Shown in pieces: positions 10,109 through 23,200 of a DNA stretch of 64,000 bases. The DNA comes from Termitomyces sp. T153. Its lineage: Eukaryota; Basidiomycota; Agaricomycetes; Agaricales; Lyophyllaceae. The notes below the pieces were generated by a model. That model had not been told where the DNA came from, did no database searches, and was given only the letters and a program-made list of their open reading frames with translations. The stretch lies in contig JACKQL020000001.1 of NCBI GenBank assembly GCA_018296165.2, forward strand, positions 1,426,001 through 1,490,000, given 5' to 3'. How positions within the stretch are numbered: position 1 is the first letter of the stretch; each line of letters begins with the position of its first letter. The position numbers and the translations under genes were made by a program.

Positions 10109-13100
10109 TTATTTGCTATTAGACAGCAACTGTCTGCTATATAATTTCAAAAGTACCTCCATGATCTCCTCCAGTGGCGTCGTGGCATATTCGTTAACAT
10201 ATTGAGGTAGCGAATCCTCTAAATTGAAGCCAGCTTTTTTCATGAAGAAAGGATGCATGACATCCGGTGTTGCTTCCCCGAGTTGTCGCATAGTTAGACG
10301 TTCAATATGCCTACTACGAGGCTGATAAACGATTCCTGCTTGCTTTGTCGGGTTCGTCGCCTGAGACTGAATCGAAGGGAAATCCTGAAGTCCGGGTGAA
10401 AGAGAGCGAGGAGTCGACATGGTTGAACTGACAGGAGATAGCAACCCCATCGGACCGCTCGTGGGGGATTTAAGAGCAGTTGTGGAAGAGAAGGGAGAAT
10501 ATGGTTTATTCGAAGGGCTTGGTTGGGTGAACGACCTCGGAGAGCTGGAAGGGACAGCCAGAGGATCTAACGGTAACGCTTTCTTTTTGTGCCCTCCGAC
10601 TGGTACGGACGTTGTGTTGAGTAAGGTCCGCCAGTCTGTTGATGCCTTCACCTGGTCCATTTCCCTCGTGAGGTTCTTCCTGAGGACTGTGAGCCACGAA
10701 TAAAGGGCTACGTTCAGAGTGATGTATATGTCATGGTATTCCCGGCTGCCCTGCCGCACGAACTGGCTATGGAAATCATAGACGAGGGTCGTTGTCATAT
10801 CTTCAACCTTTTCTTCACTGACCATATGCATAGTCATCGAGGGTAGCCCTACGATAGTAGCTTCCGATGCGCCACGCAATAGAGATGACAGCCATTCTCC
10901 AGATAATTCAGAAGTCTGAGGATGTCCAAGGCCCGTGAACTTGGAGATGTTCATAAATGAGAATGACAGCAAGAGGTCACGTTTCCCCACAGTAGACGCC
11001 GTTTCCACCAAACGATTCAACCGCGCTTTCACATTGCGACTGAGGAAGTGTGCGATTTCTAGGTCATCCATCGTCCGAGGGAACACTACCAGACGGAGAT
11101 TATCAAGTTCGAGGCTCATGTGCTGCATGATGACGTAGATCAAGCCATTGTCGACCTCCTTGAATCGACTACGAGCTGAAATCAACATCGCTTCTGCGAC
11201 AGCGGATAGAGGGTTATCTGGCTTTGGTGTCCGAGTAACCCTGAATGTTTTGGATTCACGACTTGCACCTCTTCGTTGAGCATCCAAGTTCGCTTTGAAC
11301 TTGTTCACGTAGGCCAAAAGTTTGGGGATAGTGCCGACCGTAGCCACTGCCACGATATCGGGGCTTTTAACGGTGAAGGAAAGCTGCAAAGGTCTTGTTT
11401 CGCCCTCGGACCGGGGTGCTGTCATTGACCAGTCGTCGAATATCTTGATCTCGAGAGGCTCTGCACTGATTACACAACAGCCAGTCAGTGATGGTAAGCA
11501 GAGTTCATAACATACGCACCGATAATGTAACAGCATCTGGTGATCAGACTCAAGTGACACGACCAAAGGGCCGCTGGTCATGTTCAATTCCAACATTTGA
11601 TTTCTCCCTTTAGCGTTCGAGCTACTTTCGGTACTTCGTATTGTTTGGAAAACACACTTGGGAACATGGACGTTGCCGGCTACGTTCCCTTTGGCAATAA
11701 TGTTGAGATCGTCAACGAATACCGAAAGCTCACTGAAAATTTCTGTCAGGTTCGTGCGCATGAAGGCATCTCGCAGATCGAGAGTCATGGCACTAATCGA
11801 CTGGCCCAAGTCAACGTCCACGGTTATCCGTCGGATTCGAATGAGGATGATAGTGGTAAATTGCTGTCTGGGTGTCTGGGCAAGATATTGTGCGCTTGTT
11901 GATGGTCCGATCGATGTTTTGGCGGATACTGCAGAAGGTGGGTTGTTGAAAACGGGGATACGATCCAACCAAACCGCTTTAAAGCACAGAATATCTTGTA
12001 GACGTGAGAATCGCACAACACCCAGAAACTCTGTGTCAAGTACGATGGAAAAAGAGTTGCCTAGGGCACCTCGGTCACCTTGAACTTTGGCAAAGGCGAC
12101 AGAAAAAGCGAGATTCCGTGCATCGAGCCTGACGCAGTCCTCACTCAAAAAACCGTGTTTGAGTCCAAGAGTCAGCCCACCAACACTCCCGGTGAACGTA
12201 ATTTTGCGAGCACCTGGAGACACACTAACAGCGAAACCTCCACTATCCCAATGCAATCCAGCAATGACATTGACATCTGGCTGACAGGTAAGCTCCAGTT
12301 TAGACTGGTCAATACGAAGGCTGAAGCTGATGCGCAAACTTGTGGCGGAATCCATATGGTTTTGTTCAGGTGCAGGCGGTAGTGGCTCCTCCACGAGGGT
12401 CTGGGCAGGTTGAGATATCTGTAGGCTTACTCGACGAAGGCGAGTCTCGATGTGTTTCACAAGTTCTGTAACAAATGGCAACAGGGTCGGTCGTAACGTG
12501 TTCTGGCTGGAGTGCACTGTACTTTTGAACATGAGGATCGGCGCTTCGGGCTCACTGGAGGACAAGAGCCTTTGAGACGTAGGTGTAGCACGGTATTCGG
12601 TCCAAACAGACACGACAGGTAAGTTGAAGACCTCAGCACCCAATTCCATGACCTGCTCATCTGATGGTTCTTGGTGTTTCTTTGAGAATGTACTCCCTTG
12701 ATAGAGTCTGGAGGCGGCTCGGCTGTAGACACGTACTTTACCGCTGCGGAAGGTCATCGATGCAAATAGATTGGACGTAGCAAGCGTCGGGCAAGTTCCT
12801 TCTGCTTGAAGCATCTCCGTATTACTCGTGTCCAACCCGGATGGTGCCCGGGGTAGGCTGTGAGATATCTTTTCCATCCGATTCTTTCCTTGACGATAGA
12901 CGTCAATCAAGGAGAAAATATAAGAAGGTATACTTGAGTCAAGGTCCAGAATAAAACCGCTGACATCTGCCTTGACATAGATGTGGCTCAAAGCCGACGA
13001 AGGTCTTGCTGCGCGAAGTTGTGCTTTCATTTGTGGATAAACAAGCCTATTGCGAGTGATGTGATTTTCCCCGGAATAATCATCGGGAACAGACTGTCGG

Positions 13101-16100
13101 AAACTACTCAAGGGTTTGAGCATATGGGAAACAAGGAACAATAAACACATTACCAAGAAATGAACTGGAATGAGAAAAGCTTCATTTCTGCTTCACCCGT
13201 TTGGCCTCGATCTGTTCCAAATTCAATAGATTTGATAGACCAAAGAAATGCTGGGACAGAAGTCGAGTCCCTGCTTCCTACTCGAGGAAGTTGGAGATCT
13301 AGATCATGCGTAAGGGGGAATGCAACCCCAATATTCCGAGTGGAAACTTTGATGATATAGCTATCTAACCAAGGCCGAGTATCCGGAGATGTCTCTTGTA
13401 TACCGACCTCAAACGTTTGTAGTATCCGACGGGTTTTCTCTTTAAATGTGGCAAGTTCCAGAGCGCGTTGCTCTTTGCGATCAAGCATTTCAGCCTGAAC
13501 CTGAACGTTGAGAAGGTTCAAAAACCTTAAGTCAAGAAAGATTTCATACCTGAATGTGATCAACGAAATCACCAACCTCGCCAATTGAGCTGGGCTGCAT
13601 TACAGCGTGTATTTTGGTGACTAAAACCTGTACAACGGTGCTGGAATCACTAGCGGATTCATTCCGTGCGTCAAGTTTGAAATCAATAATCACAAACGCC
13701 GAACGGTGATTTCTGTTGAAACCTGGGCTGTTGGGACGAGCAGCAGCTCTAGAAGCCAAAGAAAATGACATGTCTGATAGTTCAACATTATATGTCAGTC
13801 CGTTGGAATTGTTGACACCACCACTGACGTCAAGACATTCGAAATATACGGTGGAAGCAGGACCTTCAAAACCGACACGAAATCCGCGCATCTTTGCAAA
13901 AACGTTGTAACGCAAAGGAACTTGCGAACGCTGCGAATTTTTTTGGTTCTCCAAAGCTCCCCGGCGAACATTGGTTTCCTGGATCAACGTAACAAGATCA
14001 TGGAAATCTTGTCCGAATTTTTGTTGAACAGCGAGGAGAGTGTCCCAATATGAAGGTTTGACTTTGAGCTCCCCAAAATCGATGAGGACAATGGTATCAA
14101 CTGTGACCCCCTCGTAACTCCCTGTGGCTGATAGAGGTGGAAGTATGATTTTGATACAAGTACCGGGCTCTTCGTCTTGCACGTTTAGCCTCGAGGAGAT
14201 GCTAAGGATAACTGACGCAATCTGTAATCCAAAGGTATAGTTAGGGCTTGTAGTCGCTGAATTGGTATAAGCTGTGAGACCGTTGGCTTCCCAGGAAAGC
14301 CATGTTCCATGCATGACTTGAAGGGCAATACTAACGTGGGATAGTTCCCCTTGCATTCGGAAGCTTGGGTGCCCCGAGGACACACGTTGCCGTCTGGGCG
14401 ACTTAAGTTTAGAGGGCGCCTTTTGTATCTCAGATAGAAGAGCTTGAATAGTTGCTTCAATTCCTGGAAGGAAGTCCGCTCTCCATTCCTGAATAAATCT
14501 ATACAGACGTATAGCGCTTCGGGGGACAAGCAATTGGACGTCGCCAAGGGCGAAAATAAGATGGAGCTTTGTTTTCAAGGCCATTTCTCTGCGAATGATG
14601 GTGCTGATTTTCCCGTTTGCGAGCTCCAGCGAAGCTAGAATACCCTGATCGTTTTGTTTCTCTAGATCAAAGGGCAAACGCGCTCGGACAAAGGTCTGGT
14701 CAAATAGGACAGAGTGACTCATAGATTGTCTACCAGAGACTGGTAGTCGTGATAATATTGAAGATACCCCTCGTATTTTTGACAGCCCGAACTCAAAGAC
14801 AAGATTTTCGGCAGCGGCTTGTACACAGAGATGGTCCAATGAGAAGAGTATATCAATGCTGACGGATCGTCCATTTCTAGGAGGCTTGCTGGAGGATAGC
14901 GATGGTCTAGGCTCATTCGTAGGCGAAGGAACCGAAAGAAGATGTCTTTGCACTCGTAAAACGTGTTGGGCAAAGCCCATCAAATGAGGGGAAACAGTGA
15001 GCGTTATATTGCCGAGATGCACCAAAGCCGAGGATTTCATAACATTTTGGGAACGTTTCTCTCTCAAAGATGTTTGAGATAGACTTGTCGAATCGAAGGA
15101 GGGTAAACGAATGATGTCACACATGGAAGTGCGTGCCCTGATATCCACATCTGCCAGAATTAATTCACTGGGGTTCTTGTTTACCGGATCCAAAACTGTG
15201 AAAGTAAGCTTGGAGAATCTGAGAGTGAGAGAATTGTAGCGAAATCCAACATCTGCTGATGCTATCGAAGGAACATCAATCTGTAGAATTGGGAAGAGGG
15301 GTTCCGAAGGAGGTAGCTGGGTGACGTTATAGGAATCAGGATCCAAAGCAGCCAATCGACCTTCAAGCAGCGATAGCAAGTTGGCCAGGTCACCCCGTTC
15401 GGCAGCGTCCTGCACCGAACGCAATTGATCCCATTCAGCTGCTTTCAAGTACCAAAGACAGTTACGGAGGTGGTGGAGAAACCTGAATGTGGTATCTGTC
15501 CGCAACATGTGTGGTAAGCCACTCTGCACGAGGTAAGACGGCTGGATTGTCGATAGAGGATCTACCGTTGCCTTGTCACCTGAGCACCCGATGATACCAG
15601 AAACAACAGATTGTTTCAATAATGAGGAGTTTTTCTTCCAGTTCTGGCGCAAATCAGTAAGTTGCTGAACACTGTACGACAAAGCAAGGCCAGTTGCTAC
15701 AATATATTCTGGTCCCAAGTGGCCTATCTGAAAGGTGCACCCCTCCCATTCAACGGTAATAGATTGTCCACCAATGAGAAGCTTCGAGCTCTTGATATCG
15801 TAGTTGAAGACAAACTTGTCTGAAGAGACAGGTTCGACGGTCTTCTTATTGTAGGACATGTCTAACGTGACTGATGAATGACGAAATCCAACTTCAAGGG
15901 AGAAGCAGTCTTTGGGGACTGAACCAAAGATCGATATTCCATCAAAAGTCGCCTGAATAACAGCAATTGCATCGAGTATATCAGGGTCGTCCTCAGTAGG
16001 GTTGCGAGATATCGTGGGATGGCCGTCCGTCATCACTATGCGTTGTAAGGCCTGAACTGTAACAAATGGAATTGAAGCCTCAAAAACGAAGCACGACATA

Positions 16101-19100
16101 GCCTGTTGGGATGAAGACATTTGACTCAGGTGGCTAGCCATCATTGCATCTAGACACAACTCTGGGCTCAATGGCTGAAAGTATTTCATCAATACATGGT
16201 CTATGAATATCAAAGATACACACATTGTTCCTGATGTCTTCCTCAAAATGAACCAAGCCTTGTGACATCAGAGGTGTGACTTTGATGAACACGGAATTTC
16301 TGCCCTTAAATCGTAGATATGTGTTGTCTCGATCATCACTATATACCTTTGTAAGGCCAGACCTTTCAAATTCCTCGAGATCGCCAGACATTTGACTCGT
16401 TACAGACGATAATTGTGGGCAATCCTAGGTCGCTCTGAGTCCGCAAGTGTTTTGAAACAGCCTTTCACTCACCCGAACTAAAATGAAAGGGCATCCATCC
16501 CAGAGATCGGGCGATGCAAGAAGGTGCGTCATGTAGTGTCGAGTGACATGAGAATAATGCCTCAAGATTGCCCTCTCGGAGTCAAAATCAGAGTCAACTA
16601 CATCACGAATTATGTCTTGAGGCATAACACATCATGAAGACCATGCTCACCATCAAATTCAGACCAATCACTATCTGAGGTAGCATCAGTCAAGTCTTCA
16701 TTATCTGATTCATCACCGCTGCTGATGTTCTGATCGTCTTCGTAGACGAATCGTGGAACAGACGTTGAAGAACGCGTCTTCCTGTAAGGGTTTATCAGCC
16801 TTCAGATCCTCAGAACATCGACGAACGTACGCAAGACGAGCGTCGCGGTCGGCTTCTGAAACACCCTCCTCAGTGTCAGAATCTGATAGCCGTGCAACGC
16901 CCTTTCGTGGTTTGCTGGTATATTCCGCCCTTCTTAAGTTGAGGAAAGCTGCAGGACGATGTTGTTCGGGTAAAGTTGGATGGGGTAAGTAAAGTCCATT
17001 TCTATGTGGCGCACGCTCTAGACAGACAAAGAACGTGAGTATGCAGTTAGGTGTGGTAAAGATCAAGGTCACTTGGATGTTCCGTCGCATTCCCTAAAGA
17101 GGCAAACATCCCTCGAGCTCGGCCCGTCAAGTGATCTTGTTCCACAATGTAAGAAATTTGAGCCTGAGCCAGCTCACGAAAACCGCGAGGAGCAGTATAA
17201 ATATCCACATATGCATCAGCAGAAAAGCTGGCAGCCTCCAACCAGCGATTCTCGTGAGGCAGAGAGGTCAATAAAAGCTTGATATGAATCTCCGGGACTT
17301 TGAAGCTGGTCAATTTCCGATGAAAACGTCCTCCCAAGTCGTTACTATCTAATTTGACCTCTCGTGGCAAATTGATGACAAGGGCCGATAGGCCAGCCTT
17401 CCATGTCATATCGAAGGATCTGAGGGAGAATTTGATAAATGTCACTGTTTCTCTGAGTGAGCTTATCGGACCAGGCAGCGTTATCGGTGCTTACCATCTG
17501 GATCCACAGGCGGAAGGTACTCGAAGGCAGGAGCGTTCAAGGCATCGACAAAGTTAAGACGGAATGCGTTGCCGGCAGCAGCTAGAAGTCTCCCTTCCGA
17601 TGCCGACAGAAGAACTTTGGTTGACCCAAGATTGACTTCCCAGATGCATACATAGGTAGCAGTCCGAGGCTGGGGTCCAAACAAGCGGTTCGCCGTAATG
17701 TCCAGTCCTAGTGTCGAAAATGATAAGCATCGCCGAGTATTCCTGATAAAAACCACTGACCATCTATGTGTAGAATATCCTTCAGTCCTTTTAGAATATC
17801 CTTCTTGTACGTGACCTTCTCCGGATAGTTTTGTATGAGTCCGCCAGAGATAGAGCTGACGTTCAGTGACATCTCTGGGAATAATCAGTACTGGTTCGAT
17901 AATAACGTAGGACAAGGCATACCCATATAATGGTCATGCATTCGGAACTGTAATTGAAGATTGGGTAGAGTCATGATTAAGCAGTCACCAATACCGCTGT
18001 CATCCTCCTCGCGAGTCGACGAGTAACCTGGGAGTCCGGCAGGCATGATAACAGTACCACCTTGTATAAACACTTGCATCTCAGTTTGAAGCATGTTACT
18101 CTAAACGGATTAGTTACAAGACTAAACCAACGTTTATGGGCTTACTTTACCAGGTCTATACTTGGATGTGATGGGGTCTCCAAGCGGCTGTTTCTTCTTT
18201 CGCCTGTCCAAATATTCATAAAGAGTGACAAAATGCGTAAATGATCCGAGATAATTCTCTCGAAAAACCATGAAATAACGGATGGACCAGCCAAGATTCT
18301 TGAAAGCAACATCTCGAAGCTATCAGAGAAGTTTTGTATAGCAAGAGTCAAAAGATCAGCAAGAAAAACCCACGTCGAATTTGAGTTTCAGCTGTTCCAC
18401 ATAGTCTGGACGAGTTTCTGCAAAATACTGATACGATCCGGCAACATGAAGGGATTGAATGTTTGCTAAATTATTACCACCTCTTGGAGCATGGAGTGCA
18501 TTGATGTTCCAGCGTGGGAGTGAAAGGCTGAGTGATGAGTCCGGAACGTCAATTGCGAAGGGAATGGTCGTGCACTCAGGTCGAAACTCATTTGATAAGA
18601 TGTCGGTCATCAGATTGAAATATGTCCCTTGAAGAGTAAGCAAAGCTGTCACGACGATTTTGAAAACTCAGAGAGAATCGGTAAAGGTCAGAGGCATACC
18701 ATTTTCATCACGAAGAAGGGGTTTGTCAATAATGTTGTGGTCATTGACATATACATTGAGCTCATAATGATGGAGTGTGATCTCAAAGGCGTATATCATG
18801 GGAATGAATCGCTGGTAATCACTGGGAGGTCCTGTCGTCCAGTCTTTGCCGAGGTCGATAAACATATTTATATGGTCCCGAATGAGGTAGAGAACAGGTT
18901 GTCGCAGGCTTAGTGCGATTGGCCATTTTCGTTCTTCATTCCACTTCAGCGGAGTTGGCATCTCACAATGAATCTTGGTACCTTAATTCAGCGTGTATTG
19001 TTGCGCAAAGGAAATTACCCACTCGACAGGACTCCGAAGTCACCATTTGTATGTCGTTCAGACTTGAGGTAATCACCACAGCGTCGAGATGAACTTCCAG

Positions 19101-21069
19101 GACTGGTCTATAGCCAGCAGGTCCCGTCACCATTGGTAAGGTGTAACTTATGGAGGAGCGGTCCCCGACGGTTACATGAATGGCAGTTGCTTCCCGTACT
19201 CGCGATTTTTGTGGAAGATCAGACTGCACATCCCATTGCCAATCCTGAAAGAATTGTAAGTATAACAAGGAAAAGGAGGGGCGATGGGAAGTTTGATACT
19301 TTAGACGCTTCACGGAAAGGAATGTGCAGGACAGTGTTGTCACGCAATTCAACGAAGACTCGCATAGCTGTCCAAAGACGCTTATCCCCGGGTTTCAATG
19401 AGGTTGTAACCTCTCCATCATGATATGTCGGAGGGAAAAATACTCTCTGAAGTTCGGCTCTGGGAAATTGTCAGGGCTGAGATAAGAATTCCTACCAAGA
19501 ACTTTATACACACCTTTGACGATCCGCCCAAGGGCCATACCGCAAAACTCCTCCGTGAATGATGATGTCAAATCCCCACTCAGGTGCTACATCTCCATTA
19601 CCTATGTCGATCGTCTCAGCTCCAACGTTTTCATGACAGTTCGCCAGCGCAGGAACCTCGCCAGCGACATCGAAGAAGTAGGAAAGCTCAAAAAGTGGTG
19701 TCTCGAGGATTCTACGCTCTATTGCGTATTCCAGATGTAAGAAATCAGCACCTATCGGAGGAAATTCGTCTTGTGTGTTCTTCCTATTTTTAGTGGATCT
19801 CTGCTTCTGCATAGCACGAATATCTCGGCGGTACAACGTGTATTTCTTAGCGAAGTTTAATAGTCGAAGTCGCTTCCACAAAGTCATGAATGGCCGATAA
19901 GGAAGGTATGAAGAAGGCTGATTGAATGATGAATGCCTTAAAGTTCGTTAACGTCGGACTTGGAGATGGGCACAAGAGCTCACTGGATTATATGGTTGTG
20001 AACTATTTTACCCATCGACGTCATAAGATCAGTATAGTTTTCATTGTCGACATATCTGATGACCGCTTGTTGAAACTTCATTGAAAGCGATTGTTTGTAT
20101 AAATCGAGTTTCGACTTTGCCTAGCACGCTGCTCAGCGAACAAACAACCACATAGGACTGGAACTGACTCCGACAAGGCCAAAGGTTCCCTCACTTCGGG
20201 AAAATTCAGCGATCAGTAGATTCGGAGTAGAATTATTCCCGCATGTTATGACCCCTTTCGTGATTTCTATCCCCAAGGGCAATAGGTCTTTTGGGTCGAG
20301 ACTGGGTAACTGCCTTTTAATCCAAGCAATGGCTTTTTGTATGCCATGCGGCATGCGAAGACTCTTCAATGCAGACGGTGGATAAGACGGAGTAGATGAA
20401 GCTATACAAGATATTAATACTCTGGATAGGTCTGGGAAGCACAGAACATCATACCTTGTCTTGAAACTTTATGAGAAGAGTGTCTCCTCTCAGGGGATCG
20501 TGACGCTGGATGGCTAGGATTCTTCGCCTCAATTTTCGAGATTATGTTGTCAAACGCGGCTGTCCGGTTATAGATGGACCACTCGATTCCTTGAATTGAC
20601 ATCTGTATTCGACATTGCAAATGTGAAGATCGTGCTGACAAGAGTTCAGCTTCAGGGAGGACAATTAAAATTAACTCGTTCTACGAACGATCCTCACCAC
20701 CCCGGAGGTAACCAATGTCATCTTCCGAGGTAGGCCGCCGAATCCAGTACCTCCATTGCACTTGTCCCTTGACAATTCTGATTGTTTGATTACTAGAGTA
20801 ATAGCTAACATCCCTGAGGAAAATTCTTCCAGTTAATATGGAGAAATGGATGGAACCTGGGCCAGACCATGTTCGGACAATTTGAATGACATAGAGACAA
20901 ATTACACACCAACTTCAACCCAGATACTAGATGCCTGCTCGTTCCAATACATGAGGCGAATTCCGCGACCGATGAGGAAGCCAATGAATCGGTTCCAATG
21001 GAAAAAGTACAGAATAAGTGCCACAACGATGCATACGCATGATATCAGGAGTAGTTTGTCGAACATCAT
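10109..21069 (-). CDS. CSF1: Bridge-like lipid transfer protein CSF1 (BLTP1/Tweek family)
   Basis: This very large gene of about 11 kb has many short introns. CSF1/BLTP1 proteins form long hydrophobic grooves that move phospholipids between the ER and other membranes and supply PE for GPI-anchor synthesis. The N-terminus has one membrane anchor (MMFDKLLLISCVCIVVALIL, then YFFHWNRFIGFLIGRGIRL). Conserved Csf1 segments follow: GRIFLRDVSYYSSNQTIRIV with KGQVQWRYW, IQMSIQGIEWSIYNRTAAFD, and APEWGFDIIIHGGVLRYGPW. Two long exons (13,544-16,246 and 10,109-13,156) encode the middle and C-terminal groove. The end reads HPFFMKKAGFNLEDSLPQYV, then TTPLEEIMEVLLKLYSRQLL. The expected total of about 3,000 residues fits the family. 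The related FMP27/BLTP2 family was considered, but the N-terminal motifs are those of Csf1. Exon limits in 16,300-20,700 are approximate. Confidence 0.92.
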
Positions 21070-21200
21070 GTTTTACGTGTCTTGAAGTCCAAAGGACCAT
21101 AAGTCTGTTTTTTCCAGGTATGTCGTCAATGAGAGCAGATATAACACTACAGCATTGGAAGCCCTGTGGTCGTTTAGAATATCACAAGTTGTGGTAGTAT

Positions 21201-21540
21201 GTTTACATAATCAATATATCTTCATTTCAATCATTATTTAGTGACTGGATCCTCAGGCCTCAGCATTAAGTTGATGAAATACAAAGACTCCACAAGGACC
21301 TCACTGAATGCAGTGAAGTTGGGTCTGGATCTTAGCATTGAGTTGACAAAATACAAAGTGCAGTGAGGTAGGGTCTGGAACTTAGTATTGAGTTAGAATA
21401 TCAAAGACCTAATCGAACAAAGTGAGGTTGGGTCTGGTCTTAGCAAGAACTACAGGCCCATGCCGAAGGCACAGACCATCGCTCGTTTGGAAGAGTAGGT
21501 TTACATAATCAATACATACTTCATTTCGATCATTATTTGA
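21201..21540. repeat. Short interspersed repeat (minisatellite plus hairpin) with flanking direct repeats
   Basis: Between CSF1 and the next gene lie about three degenerate units of roughly 60 bp, each containing a version of aaagTGaGGTtGGGTCTGGatCTtagcATTGAGTT. They are followed at 21,444-21,485 by an imperfect palindrome around gcccatgccgaaggcacaga. The block is bracketed by two direct repeats of about 42 bp (21,201-21,240 and 21,499-21,540), both starting gtttacataatcaata. The same minisatellite and hairpin occur in opposite orientation at 35,006-35,375. No coding capacity is visible. Confidence 0.75.
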
Positions 21541-21601
21541 TAACCTTATAAATAGTTTTGTTCTTTAAACCCTCAATAGCTTCACGCGTCACGTTTTCAC
21601 T

Positions 21602-21856
21602 ATGACGGCTTTGAAAACAGTGGCTTCACAACAGCGGCCGCTGAAGAAGTTTGCGATGCATTCCACCACCACCTGCGCTTCTCAGGCATCCGTGTATGGT
21701 AAATGTGTATTGGCGAGCTACACAGATGCCAGGAAGGACATGTGCAAGGAAGAGTTTACTTTGTTCGGGGAATGTCTACGCAAAGCAGTACGTTTACATA
21801 TAATTGAGTAATATGTACTTAATAAACTGTGATCATAGATGAAGCGGAAATGGTGA
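21602..21856 (+). CDS. Twin-CX9C mitochondrial protein, NDUFAF8-like
   Basis: This small protein of 67 residues is made from two exons (21602-21787 and 21839-21856; the second adds MKRKW). It contains CASQASVYGKC and CKEEFTLFGEC, a perfect twin CX9C (CHCH) arrangement for Mia40-dependent import into the intermembrane space. The spacing between pairs and the ending FGECLRKAMKRKW resemble NDUFAF8 (C17orf89), an assembly factor of complex I. Other small CHCH proteins cannot be fully excluded. The N-terminus is basic and lacks acidic residues. The gene converges on the DUF1746 gene, with 107 bp between stop codons. Confidence 0.8.
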
Positions 21857-21963
21857 TATGCGGGATGAAGCTGATGATCCATACAACATTACAAGATGTC
21901 TACTTAGGCAGTATTCGATGATAGGGATGTGCAGCAGTACACGTGGAGTCCTTCTAAACATAT

Positions 21964-22889
21964 TTACCCATCTCTGGAGCCCAGGCTACCAGGGATCCTC
22001 GTATCATCTGTGGTCAAATCCTCTCCCGCATCCCTTCTGATCCGAGTACTAGCTCGTAGAAGCATTCTCATCCCAGCTGGTAGTGGCCAAGGTGTAGTGT
22101 TCGGAAGGGGCAACGAGACATCTGAAGCGGTTGCCTGAGGCGGAGGAGGTGGGTTCCACAAACGTATCATGATGGGGGAAAGACGGAGATCGACAACGTA
22201 AGGGGAGGTAATCGGAGGGGGGGACGACTTTGTATGTTGCGCCATAGTTGTGATAGATGACGCAGAAGAAGGTATTGGTGTGAACAGAGATGAGGGAATT
22301 GGCGACGGTGGAGTGGGTATAGGAAGCAACATGTCGGGGGTATTAGTTTCAGAACCCTGCTCGTAGAGATAAATCTCGTATACAATGGTCATGAGCGTGA
22401 ATTGGAGGAAAATGATGAGGAGATCCAGGCCAAGGAGCTGCATTTTGGACGGTACATAACCTGAGGAAAATGAGATGATCAGTAACGAAACAAGTTGTAA
22501 GACGGAGCTTCAAGCTTCATGCAAGCTTCATGACTCACCCATTCCAACGAAGTCGAGCACGATTGTTCTGCCTTCGGTCGCACCCTTTGTCGCATGCGAC
22601 CATATACTCGACGAGTTGAGGAGCAAGATGTTCGCAAAGAAGAACCGTAGCGACGGTGCAGCAGTCGGGTCGATATCCCTGGGCTTGGAGCATTGCAACT
22701 GTGACAAGAGGCGACAAAGAAATGACGAGATTGAAGGGGACATGATGAAAGAGAGGGTGTGTAGTTGATAGCACAAGGCGTCGAGCTGAAAGTAGACAAT
22801 GCAGGATTAAGGACAACCAACAGGCTATAGGCCAAGAAGCATACCGAAACAATGATATGCTGGCGCTGACCATGATATAGCTTCGGCAT
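21964..22889 (-). CDS. DUF1746 membrane protein (Dsc4-like)
   Basis: Three exons join cleanly. The first gives MPKLYHGQRQHIIVS. The second gives LDALCYQLHTLSFIMSPSIS and later SLRFFFANILLLNSSSIWSH with EGRTIVLDFVGMG. The third gives YVPSKMQLLGLDLLIIFLQF followed by a Pro/Ser-rich tail ending IPGSLGSRDG. This order of motifs is that of fungal DUF1746 proteins. In fission yeast a member (Dsc4) belongs to the Golgi Dsc E3 ubiquitin ligase that cleaves SREBP, so a similar role is possible but is inferred only from family. Three hydrophobic helices are visible, and the tail is low complexity. Confidence 0.85.
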
Positions 22890-23200
22890 ATCATATATCT
22901 GTTCCTAGTTGTGTCGTTCTTCGACGTTCTCTTGAGTCGAAGAAATAAAAGATGCTGATGTCACGGCAGCCATCAATGTACATATTCAGAAGCCTGTTTG
23001 ATTATATCCCTTAAGCTTCCATTCTGAACGCCCTTATTCGAATGACATAGGAAATCGATTGTTTACGTGAGGCCGGTATTCTATTGTAGTTCCACGCTGA
23101 CTGCAGATAATATAGCGAGTGTCCCAAGATGAATGTAGCTAATAGTTCTAAGAAAGAAACAGGGCAACTAAGAGTTGAAAGGGTCAACTTCCTAAAATCA
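22890..23200. other. Intergenic region
   Basis: About 310 bases separate the start of the DUF1746 gene from the stop of the four-pass membrane protein gene, both on the minus strand. The region should hold the DUF1746 promoter. No gene or repeat is seen. Confidence 0.4.

Noticed and set aside
10109..21069. Assignment to FMP27/BLTP2 instead of CSF1
   Set aside because: The N-terminal YYSSNQTIRIVKG and WSIYNRTAAFD segments and the C-terminal PLEEIMEVLLKLYS are Csf1-type.
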